NCBI GenBank assembly: GCA_023264075.1
Contig: JALQTG010000151.1
Location: forward strand, 1 to 5,298
Direction: 5' to 3'
Origin: Crocinitomicaceae bacterium
GTDB lineage: Bacteria; Bacteroidota; Bacteroidia; Flavobacteriales_D; Crocinitomicaceae
Length of the DNA: 5,298 bases
The notes under the pieces: generated by a model
Told to the model about the DNA's origin: nothing
Database searches by the model: none
The model's input: only the letters and a program-made list of their open reading frames with translations
Part shown: piece by piece, positions 1-5,298 of the stretch
How positions within the stretch are numbered: position 1 is the stretch's first letter
Layout of the letters: every line of letters starts with the position of its first letter
Made by a program: the position numbers and the translations under genes

Positions 1-1
1 A

Positions 2-448
2 GCAGTGTTGATGATCAACAATATCATTTTTGACTTCGCAACAGAATACCAAAACAAGCATGAATCAATCGCATCACCGAAAGAATTCAAACTTTCAGAA
101 GCGGATTATAGTGCATTCAAGAAGTACGTTATGGAAAGCGAAGTAGAATATTCTACGGCTTCTGAAGAAATGCTTGAAAAAATGATGGAAACGGCGAAAG
201 AAGAAGGATATGATTCCTCTATCCAAGGAGAATACGATGCATTAATGAAGAAAGTGAAGGCGTCCAAAGAAAAAGATTTAGACCTTTTCAAGGATCAACT
301 CATCGACATTTTGGAAAATGAAATTATTTCGCGTTACTACTATCAAAATGGAAGAATCCTGCATTCTTTCGAAGATGATAACTCCCTCAAAAAGGCCATT
401 GAAATTCTGAATAACGAAACAGAGTACAAGAAAATTCTTCGCCTTTAA
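2..448 (+). CDS. S41 family C-terminal processing peptidase, 3' fragment
   Basis: This is the C-terminal end of a gene cut by the left edge; the frame is open to base 2, so the GTG at 5 is not a real start. About 148 residues are visible. They are highly charged and mostly helical, with a run similar to the tail of Bacteroidota carboxy-terminal processing proteases: FDFATEY near the start, ASPKEFKLSEADYSAFKKYV in the middle, then ENEIISRYYYQNGRI and a final YKKIL. In this family a PDZ domain and a Ser-Lys peptidase core come first and a helical C-terminal region follows. Only that last region is here, so the catalytic residues cannot be checked. The family cleaves envelope proteins near their C termini. 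The ligase gene begins 22 bases downstream and may share its transcript. The call rests on recall of family sequences, not on a catalytic motif. Confidence 0.75.
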   Translation, partial: AVLMINNIIFDFATEYQNKHESIASPKEFKLSEADYSAFKKYVMESEVEYSTASEEMLEKMMETAKEEGYDSSIQGEYDALMKKVKASKEKDLDLFKDQLIDILENEIISRYYYQNGRILHSFEDDNSLKKAIEILNNETEYKKILRL

Positions 449-470
449 CTCTCGCTGAAGCTCTAAAGAT

Positions 471-2027
471 ATGTTCAATAAGTGGTTCCATCCATCAGCA
501 CACAAATACCTGCATTTTATAGGATGTATGTTGATTGGTGTTGGATTACCCTTGAACAAAGTCGTTATGTCAATTGGAACAATTTGGGTCATTAGTAATA
601 TTGTCCTCGAGGCGGACTATCGGAGTTATCTGGGCAGGCTCAAACGAAACACACTTTTCTTATCAATAGCAGGTATATTTGTTTTGCATTTCATCGGTAT
701 CTTATGGAGTGAAGATTATTCCTATGCGTTTGGAGATATTCGATCTAAACTTCCCTTACTTATCATACCTTTGGCACTAATTGCACGACCGCTTGAGAAA
801 GAATTTCTACCGAAAGTTCTTAATGGCTTCCTCGTTTCATTACTGATTACTTCCACGATTAATTTAAGTATTTTTTATTTCAACAACCACTTTACAGATG
901 GAACTGATATACGATTTCTTTCGTTGTTCGGATCACATATACGTTACGGACTACTTGCATTATTCGGTGTTGTCATCTCATTTTCGAAGGTCAATATCCG
1001 ACATATCCATACATGGGGCTGGGCTGTAATGGGTCTTTGGTTGGTTTTCTACACTTTTGTTGCCCAAGTCATTAGCGTGTATTTCGCAGCATTTTTCTTG
1101 GTATTCGCTTTATCTATTTATTTCATATCTAAACTGAAATCAAAACGTTTAAAAACACTTTTGCTTTTTTCATTCGGCACGTGTTTAACTGGGTTTGGCT
1201 TTTTCATTTATTCGGAATTCAAGCCGAATCAAACTATCGAAACCTTTGAACATTTAGAGACCAAAACCTTCCTCGGAAATAATTATTATCACGATACTAC
1301 ATTGCACATTCAAGAAAATGGACATTATGTAATGCTATATATTCAAGAAGAAGAACTGGCGCACGAATGGAACAAAAAATCTAACATACCATATGATTCT
1401 TTGGATCTGAAGGGACAAGAACTGATGGGTACCCTTATTAGGTATATGACCTCAAAAGGACTCCGAAAAGACGCAGAAGGATTTCAGCAATTAAGCAAGA
1501 TAGATATTCGAAATATTGAACAAGGAATACCCTCGTATCGTTATGTTGAGAGTCCTTTAACAGCTCGACTAGACGGTATCAAGCATCAAATCCAATACTA
1601 CCTGGCAGGAGGACCTTCTTCCGGCCATTCTCTCCTGCAGCGATTCGAACACTGGAAAGCTAGCATTTATATTCTCAAAAAAAACTGGTTGATTGGCGTC
1701 GGAACTGGGGATGTGCAACTGCAATTTAATCTCGCATACCAAGCTATTGATACAGATTTAGCAGAAAACCATCGAAACAGGGCACATAACCAATATATTA
1801 CATTTTGGGTGAGTTTTGGAATACTAGGCCTCATACTTCTCCTATTTTTTTCTTGGCAATTAGTGCTTCAGGCAATTTCGAACAAGTCGTTAATTGCATT
1901 ATGCTTTGGCTTAATCACCATTGCCTCATTTCTCCCCGAAGACACATTAGAAACTCAGCAAGGTATTACTTTCGTTGCTTTTTTCATTGGATTATTACCC
2001 GCGTTTGGTTCCAAGAAAGAATTTTAA
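471..2027 (+). CDS. O-antigen ligase/polymerase-like membrane protein (Wzy_C family)
   Basis: The product is a 518-residue polytopic inner-membrane protein. Hydrophobic segments lie at about 14-46, 60-79, 92-106, 117-137, 149-171, 183-219, 228-247, 445-465, 471-488 and 498-513. A long hydrophilic region at about 248-440, presumably periplasmic, holds the family signature: GHS at 385-387, RFEHWKA with R391 and W395, GVGTGD at 409-414, and HNQYITFW at 439-446, followed by the GILGL helix. SFLPEDTLETQQG near the C terminus is also typical of Bacteroidota members. Family proteins such as WaaL and Wzy transfer or polymerise undecaprenyl-linked glycans on the periplasmic face; the arginine and histidine of this region are important in WaaL. 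Whether this one is a ligase or a polymerase cannot be told from sequence. No glycosyltransferase or flippase genes are adjacent, so the substrate is unknown. The ATG at 471 is preceded by TAAAGAT, a weak ribosome site, and gives a sensible N terminus. Confidence 0.85.
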   Translation: MFNKWFHPSAHKYLHFIGCMLIGVGLPLNKVVMSIGTIWVISNIVLEADYRSYLGRLKRNTLFLSIAGIFVLHFIGILWSEDYSYAFGDIRSKLPLLIIPLALIARPLEKEFLPKVLNGFLVSLLITSTINLSIFYFNNHFTDGTDIRFLSLFGSHIRYGLLALFGVVISFSKVNIRHIHTWGWAVMGLWLVFYTFVAQVISVYFAAFFLVFALSIYFISKLKSKRLKTLLLFSFGTCLTGFGFFIYSEFKPNQTIETFEHLETKTFLGNNYYHDTTLHIQENGHYVMLYIQEEELAHEWNKKSNIPYDSLDLKGQELMGTLIRYMTSKGLRKDAEGFQQLSKIDIRNIEQGIPSYRYVESPLTARLDGIKHQIQYYLAGGPSSGHSLLQRFEHWKASIYILKKNWLIGVGTGDVQLQFNLAYQAIDTDLAENHRNRAHNQYITFWVSFGILGLILLLFFSWQLVLQAISNKSLIALCFGLITIASFLPEDTLETQQGITFVAFFIGLLPAFGSKKEF

Positions 2028-2141
2028 CCATTCATTTTTTTAAAGGATCTTCATTTATTTTTTGCGTAATGAGCAGAACCTACTATGAATTCGCTATATT
2101 AGTTGGATGATTTCAGATTTATTGACTTAATCAAAACTACA
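2028..2141. other. Spacer between ligase and ssb genes
   Basis: This is 114 bases of A/T-rich DNA without a convincing gene. It contains T-rich runs near 2034-2041 and 2051-2063, but no hairpin longer than about three pairs, so I cannot call a terminator for the ligase gene. The promoter for ssb should lie here. TTTG at 2061-2064 and TATATTAG at 2095-2102 each resemble half of the Bacteroidota consensus, but they are 30 bases apart, too far to work together, so no promoter is called. Confidence 0.5.
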
Positions 2142-2573
2142 ATGGCTACTGTATTTGAAACACGTTTGATTGGAAATATTGGAAGAGATGCTACTGTTCG
2201 TAACATGGAAAGAGGTGTAATTGCAATTAATTTTCCAGTCGCTCACAACAAAAACTGGAGAGACAAACGATCAGGGGAATCACGAACCAAAACAACCTGG
2301 GTCAATTGCACAATCTGGAAAAAAGAAGGCGCAAATATGCGGATTTTAGACTTTTTAAAAAGTGGTGCTTTAGTAGAACTTACTGGAACTCCATTCGCAA
2401 AAGCTTATCCACAAGAAGATGGAACAATAAAAACAGAAATTCGCCTAAATATATCAAAAACCAATATTTTACGACCAAGTAAAAGTCCGGGCACAGAAAA
2501 TGATGACTATACAGACTTAGATGACTTCTCCGATGAACTAGACGATTTCACAATGAGTGAAGAAGACTTTTAA
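2142..2573 (+). CDS. ssb: Single-stranded DNA-binding protein (SSB, OB fold)
   Basis: The product is 143 residues. Residues 1-112 form an OB-fold SSB domain: ETRLIGNIGRDATVR at 6-20, then the β-strand INFPVAHNKNWRDKRSGE, then TTWVNCTIW at 51-59 and LKSGALVELTGTPFAKAY at 72-89. The last ~25 residues are strongly acidic and end in SEEDF. SSBs coat single-stranded DNA during replication and repair and recruit partners through an acidic C-terminal tip ending in Phe, classically DDIPF. Here the final Phe is kept but the Ile-Pro is not, and acidic-Phe motifs recur at F129, F136 and F143. I chose the ATG at 2142 over an in-frame TTG at 2103 because family proteins begin close to this point and the extra 13 residues are not SSB-like. 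The leader AAAACTACA has no Shine-Dalgarno, common in this phylum. The OB domain differs from the usual housekeeping Bacteroidota form and may be an accessory paralogue; that is inference. Confidence 0.92.
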   Translation: MATVFETRLIGNIGRDATVRNMERGVIAINFPVAHNKNWRDKRSGESRTKTTWVNCTIWKKEGANMRILDFLKSGALVELTGTPFAKAYPQEDGTIKTEIRLNISKTNILRPSKSPGTENDDYTDLDDFSDELDDFTMSEEDF

Positions 2574-2597
2574 TTCACAAAAACGACTTATTCAGAT

Positions 2598-2617
2598 GGA
2601 ATGACTTCCTATTTTTT
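2598..2617 (+). terminator. Possible weak intrinsic terminator after ssb
   Basis: A short inverted repeat, GGAA-TGAC-TTCC at 2598-2609, is followed by TA and six T residues, 25 bases after the ssb stop codon. The stem is only four pairs, which is short for an intrinsic terminator, so this is tentative. Its place between the ssb stop and the next promoter fits. Confidence 0.3.
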
Positions 2618-2638
2618 AGATAATTAATAATTTCTTCA

Positions 2639-2668
2639 TTTATATCTAAAACGAGTACACTATTTTTG
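2639..2668 (+). promoter_or_regulatory. Bacteroidota-type promoter (-33/-7) for the phosphatase operon
   Basis: TATTTTTG at 2661-2668 matches the Bacteroidota -7 element TAnnTTTG at every fixed position. Eighteen bases upstream, TTTA at 2639-2642 is one base off the TTTG of the -33 element. Transcription would start near 2674, leaving a leader of about 16 bases before the ATG at 2691. It is the best promoter match I found in the window and sits directly before the three-gene cluster. I see no obvious operator or Pho-box-like direct repeat around it. Confidence 0.6.
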
Positions 2669-2690
2669 TAGGAAAGCGAGTACGACACTA

Positions 2691-3104
2691 ATGACTAAAT
2701 TACTACCAGCAAAAAAAGAAATCAGCTACATTCTGCGAATTGGAGTTGCACTCACTTTTGTTGGTCATGGTGTTTTTGCGCTGAGTGTAAAAGCTGACTG
2801 GATCCCATTTCTTACTTATGTCGGATTTTCAGAAACCTCAGCTATCACAGTCATGCCGTTGATTGGCATACTCGATCTTGTTGTTGCAGCCGCCGCATTG
2901 TTTTACCCCATTCGAATACTACTTTTTTGGGCGGCACTTTGGGCTTTTTCTGCAGCACTTATGCGCCCTCTAACAGGATATCCTATCTGGGATTTCATAG
3001 AGCGAGGAGCGAATTGGGCAACCCCACTAGCATTATTAATATTACAAGGATGGCCTAACTCATTTGAGGGTTGGTTCACCATTCGAGACACAATAAAGGA
3101 ATAA
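2691..3104 (+). CDS. DoxX-like small integral membrane protein
   Basis: The product is 137 residues with four hydrophobic helices at about 11-32, 51-71, 75-94 and 107-120, a layout shared with the DoxX/DoxD-like superfamily. Conspicuous residues are the GHGVFAL stretch at 25-31 in helix 1, MPLIGILDLVVA in helix 2, and RPLTGYPIWDFIERGANW at 92-109, a conserved-looking loop leading into helix 4. DoxX-like proteins are poorly understood; some relate to thiosulfate:quinone oxidoreductase subunits, but nothing here shows redox activity. The ATG at 2691 lies about 20 bases after the promoter, with AGGAAAG at 2670-2676 as a distant ribosome site. It is the first gene of a cluster: its stop is two bases before the next ATG, which suggests translational coupling to the secreted phosphoesterase. 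Family placement rests on topology and recall of similar Bacteroidota sequences. Confidence 0.6.
   Translation: MTKLLPAKKEISYILRIGVALTFVGHGVFALSVKADWIPFLTYVGFSETSAITVMPLIGILDLVVAAAALFYPIRILLFWAALWAFSAALMRPLTGYPIWDFIERGANWATPLALLILQGWPNSFEGWFTIRDTIKE
3095..3100 (+). promoter_or_regulatory. Ribosome binding site of the metallophosphoesterase gene
   Basis: AAAGGA lies six bases before the ATG at 3107, inside the last codons of the DoxX-like gene. It is the clearest Shine-Dalgarno-like site in the window and supports the ATG over the in-frame TTG at 3071, which lacks one and would put 12 polar residues in front of the signal peptide. Confidence 0.55.
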
Positions 3105-3106
3105 AC

Positions 3107-4708
3107 ATGAAACAGAAACACTACTTGAACAGAACAACCATACTTCTAATCACTACTTTTTTGTTGTGTTGTGCTCACATAACGCTTTATGCAAACACAG
3201 GGCAATACACCCTCACTTTTCGCGATGACCCTGCATCTACCATTGTTATAGGATGGTCAGGGGATGAGGGAACTGTGCACTATGGAACAGTTGATGAAGG
3301 TACAAATCACACCGCTTATCCGCTTACACATGGTGTAGATCGGATCGGGAATGCTCACGGACACAATAGAAAATTCGCGCGTTTAACAGGATTAACACCG
3401 AATACCATGTATTACTTCGTTATATACGATATTGTTGGTCAGGTCAGTGCGCGTTACAAATTTAGAACCCTCTCAGACAATCCTAACGATCCTGTTTCGT
3501 ATATCACTGGAGGTGATTCACGCGATGGATTTAAAGTATTCGGATTATACGTAGAAGATTGCCCAAGTGGAAATTGCCTTGACAAACGTAGAGAAGGGAA
3601 TATCCTTGTTTCCAAAATCCGTCCCGACTTTGTAGCGTTTAATGGTGATTTTGTCATGAATCAAATTACATCTAATACATTTAATGAATGGGACCAATGG
3701 TTGAACGATTGGCAACTGACCATTTCTTCAGATGGGAGAATGTATCCTACCATGCACACTCAAGGAAACCACGAAAATAATCAAGACAACTTTCACATGT
3801 TCGATGTTCCAGAAGAGGAATATTATGCCCTGAACGTAAACGGCGGGTTGTTGCGTTTGTACTTTTTGAATTCAGAAATGAATGCATGCACAGGGACCAA
3901 TCAACTCCTTTGGTTTCAAAACGACCTTAACATGCACGCTACCGGTGGGGCAACAGAACCCTTTTGGAAATTTGCGCAGTACCACATTTCTACTTTCTCA
4001 ATGGGGAATGGTTATGGGTTAGTTCAGGAACAAATGGATTGTTGGGTAAACCTCTTCGAACAACACAACATCCGAATGGTTTCCGAATCTCACTCACATG
4101 TCACAAAATGGACTTACCCTTGCAAAGCAAATGCAACAAAAACCGACTTCGTTCCAGATCCAGATGGTATTGTTTACATAGGAGAAGGTCAATGGGGCGC
4201 CCCTCATCGGGAGCTTGATTTTCCCGGCGCTGATAAAAAACCTTACGTACGCGACCAGGGGGTATTTGATAGTTTCTTCTTTGTTAAAGTGAACCAAGAC
4301 AGCACAACCATTCAATGTGTGAAGTTTGAAAACGTGAATGCTGTAACCGAGAACACAGGCGACAATTTAGGGGGAAACCTACCGAATAACGCCACTGTTT
4401 GGTCTCCTGCGTCGGGAGACATGATTATTATCAAAAACACAACCTTGTCAACCCCTGACGAGAATGACCTGAATAACATCCATGTTTTCCCTAATCCAGC
4501 AATAGATGAAGTTGTTCTCGAATTCCCTCAAGAAGTCTCTAATGTCAAAGTAGAGCTCTACAGTAGCCTCGGGAAATTATGCAGTTCCGAAATAGTTTCG
4601 ACAAAAAGCCATACTGTCGATCTCACGGCGGCCTGTTCAGGAGTAAATTATATTTATATCACTGAGGAGGACGGCTCCGTTCAATCTATTAAAATAATCA
4701 AAGAATAA
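3107..4708 (+). CDS. Secreted FN3-like/calcineurin-type metallophosphoesterase with T9SS tail
   Basis: The product is 533 residues. Residues 1-29 are a Sec signal peptide (basic start, hydrophobic TILLITTFLLCCAHI, likely cleavage after LYA). Residues ~31-123 resemble the N-terminal FN3-like domain of purple acid phosphatases, ending in GLTPNTMYYFVI and FRTLSD. Residues ~129-395 are a calcineurin-type phosphoesterase with five metal-binding blocks: GGDSR (D137), FNGDFV (D181), GNHE (N221, H222), QYHIS (H293) and SHSH (H329, H331). Residues 457-533 are a type IX sorting domain. The protein should cross the inner membrane by Sec and be secreted or surface-attached by T9SS, where it would hydrolyse phosphomonoesters or diesters; the substrate is not known. 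It is not a true purple acid phosphatase, since block one is DSR rather than DxG and block two lacks the Tyr of GDxxY. The gene sits 2 bases after the DoxX-like gene and 9 before phoD. Confidence 0.88.
   Translation: MKQKHYLNRTTILLITTFLLCCAHITLYANTGQYTLTFRDDPASTIVIGWSGDEGTVHYGTVDEGTNHTAYPLTHGVDRIGNAHGHNRKFARLTGLTPNTMYYFVIYDIVGQVSARYKFRTLSDNPNDPVSYITGGDSRDGFKVFGLYVEDCPSGNCLDKRREGNILVSKIRPDFVAFNGDFVMNQITSNTFNEWDQWLNDWQLTISSDGRMYPTMHTQGNHENNQDNFHMFDVPEEEYYALNVNGGLLRLYFLNSEMNACTGTNQLLWFQNDLNMHATGGATEPFWKFAQYHISTFSMGNGYGLVQEQMDCWVNLFEQHNIRMVSESHSHVTKWTYPCKANATKTDFVPDPDGIVYIGEGQWGAPHRELDFPGADKKPYVRDQGVFDSFFFVKVNQDSTTIQCVKFENVNAVTENTGDNLGGNLPNNATVWSPASGDMIIIKNTTLSTPDENDLNNIHVFPNPAIDEVVLEFPQEVSNVKVELYSSLGKLCSSEIVSTKSHTVDLTAACSGVNYIYITEEDGSVQSIKIIKE
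4475..4705 (+). other. T9SS type A C-terminal sorting domain (within the phosphoesterase)
   Basis: The last ~77 residues show the Por-secretion tail pattern: NNIHVFPNPAIDEVVLEF at the start, VKVELYSSLGKL in the middle, SHTVDLTAACSGVNYIYI, then a short hairpin ending in IKIIKE. This domain directs proteins through the type IX secretion system, is cut off by the PorU-type sortase, and is confined largely to Bacteroidota. It is the strongest taxonomic marker in the window. Confidence 0.9.
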
Positions 4709-4717
4709 TAAGACAAC

Positions 4718-5298
4718 ATGAAACTCCTACCCTTACTACTTCTATTGCTCATTTCGACCTTTGCTGTCGCACAGAAGGAGCGAAATGTACTTAAAACTGT
4801 ACATGCTCCATTTTATCACGGAGTTGCTTCAGGTGACCCTTTGCATGATCGTGTGATTATTTGGACGCGCGTTACACCCGAGGAAATCAACGGTGACTCT
4901 ATTCGTGTAAATTGGCGTATTGCTACCGATACGCTACTTAATAATCTCGTAAATAGCGGTTATTTCTACACTAGTCAGAGCCGTGATTACACGGTAAAAG
5001 TGGACGTTTCCGGGCTCAATCCTTCGACCTGTTATTACTACGACTTTGAAGTAGACGGAAAATATTCCGTACCTGGAAGAGCTATTACTGCAGACTTAGG
5101 AGACAATGAAAATGTCCGTTTTGCTGTTGTGTCCTGCTCCAATTACGAATATGGTTACTTTAATGCCTATCGCGACGGACTAGGTACCGGCAACTGGTTC
5201 AATGCTCTCGGCTTTCGGATTGCCAGATGGCCGTCCCAAGAAAGCGATACTCTTGCCGAACACCGGAATGAAAAGGAAACAGAGGCGCAAACCAAGCC
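4718..5298 (+). CDS. phoD: PhoD-type alkaline phosphatase, 5' part, anomalous end
   Basis: The frame runs from the ATG at 4718 to the right edge without a stop (193 codons). Residues 1-18 are a Sec signal peptide (MKLL, a leucine run, AVA before Q19) with no twin arginine. Residues ~31-125 form the PhoD N-terminal domain: FYHGVASGDPLHDRVIIWTR, then a β-sandwich with the VDVSGLNPSTCYYYDFEV strand pair. The phosphatase domain begins at RFAVVSCSNYEYGYFNAYR (134-152), where C140 matches the iron-binding Cys of PhoD. PhoD enzymes are secreted, Ca/Fe-dependent phosphomono- and diesterases that release phosphate. Within about 15 residues after FNAYR the family has an HLGDYIYEY-like metal site; here the protein instead reads DGLGTGNWFNALGFRIAR and on, unlike PhoD. 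The gene may be disrupted or chimeric at about 5177. It follows the metallophosphoesterase by nine bases with only an A-rich leader. Confidence 0.82.
   Translation, partial: MKLLPLLLLLLISTFAVAQKERNVLKTVHAPFYHGVASGDPLHDRVIIWTRVTPEEINGDSIRVNWRIATDTLLNNLVNSGYFYTSQSRDYTVKVDVSGLNPSTCYYYDFEVDGKYSVPGRAITADLGDNENVRFAVVSCSNYEYGYFNAYRDGLGTGNWFNALGFRIARWPSQESDTLAEHRNEKETEAQTK
5177..5298. other. Non-PhoD-like segment of different composition at the right edge
   Basis: From about 5177 the DNA changes character. A hand count gives about 53% GC for 5181-5298 against about 41% for 5041-5160 in the same gene. The phoD frame stays open, reading GNWFNALGFRIARWPSQES and a charged stretch, but does not look like PhoD. 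The +1 frame has a TAG at 5181 and the third frame a TGA near 5268; neither contains the expected metal-binding block. On the - strand one frame is open leftward until a TAG at about 5181-5183. No terminal inverted repeat, tRNA or group II intron end is recognisable. The origin is unknown. Confidence 0.5.

Noticed and set aside
2061..2102. TTTG and TATATTAG as an ssb promoter
   Set aside because: The halves are 30 bases apart, outside the usual spacing of about 17-23, and the -7 half has a mismatch.
1805..2110. Open frame overlapping the 3' end of the ligase gene, and similar overlapping frames on both strands (e.g. 106-291, 278-592, 2903-3121, 3964-4218)
   Set aside because: They lie inside well-supported genes in other frames and show no recognisable domain.
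2103..2141. TTG start extending SSB by 13 residues
   Set aside because: SSB family proteins start close to the ATG at 2142; the extension is not SSB-like and lies in the probable promoter/leader region.
3071..3106. TTG start extending the phosphoesterase upstream into the DoxX-like gene
   Set aside because: It would overlap the previous gene and put a polar segment before the signal peptide; the ATG at 3107 has a well-spaced AAAGGA.
3160..3175. Lipoprotein signal (Cys-Cys at residues 21-22) in the phosphoesterase
   Set aside because: The residues before the cysteines are Leu-Leu rather than a lipobox ending in Gly/Ala/Ser, while a standard cleavage site follows at A29.
5192..5206. GGTTCAAT as a tRNA T-loop
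   Set aside because: No acceptor stem, D arm or anticodon arm can be folded around it.
5156..5219. Apparent short duplication: FNAYRDG (5159-5179) and FNALGFR (5198-5218)
   Set aside because: Only the FNA codons agree well; the rest matches poorly and can be chance across the junction.

Overview
The window looks like a piece of a Bacteroidota genome, probably Flavobacteriia or a close relative. The evidence is a T9SS type A C-terminal sorting domain on a secreted phosphoesterase, a perfect TAnnTTTG promoter element, A/T-rich leaders mostly without a strong Shine-Dalgarno, and an O-antigen ligase and S41 protease of the type common in that phylum. Assignment below phylum is a guess. All genes lie on the + strand and both edges cut genes.

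Left part (1-2027): the 3' end of a C-terminal processing (S41) protease gene is followed after 22 bases by a complete O-antigen ligase/polymerase-like membrane protein gene. Both products belong to the cell envelope, and the short gap allows co-transcription.

Middle (2028-2690): a 143-residue single-stranded DNA-binding protein stands alone between two spacers of about 115 bases. It has an OB fold and an acidic tail in which Phe-ending acidic motifs recur every seven residues. The spacer behind it holds a weak terminator-like hairpin and a good Bacteroidota promoter.

Right part (2691-5298): three tightly packed genes (gaps of 2 and 9 bases) follow that promoter. They encode a small four-helix DoxX-like membrane protein, a secreted FN3-like plus calcineurin-type metallophosphoesterase with a T9SS tail, and a PhoD-type alkaline phosphatase with a Sec signal peptide. 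The set suggests release of phosphate from organic phosphoesters at the cell surface or outside the cell, with the membrane protein in an unknown accessory role.

The most unusual stretch is the last ~120 bases. The PhoD frame stays open, but from about 5177 the protein no longer resembles PhoD, and the metal-binding HLGDYIYEY-type motif expected there is absent in all three forward frames. GC rises from about 41% to about 53%. This could be an assembly chimera at a contig end, or an insertion or rearrangement in phoD; the sequence alone does not decide. I found no RNA genes, CRISPR array, insertion sequence or attachment site.
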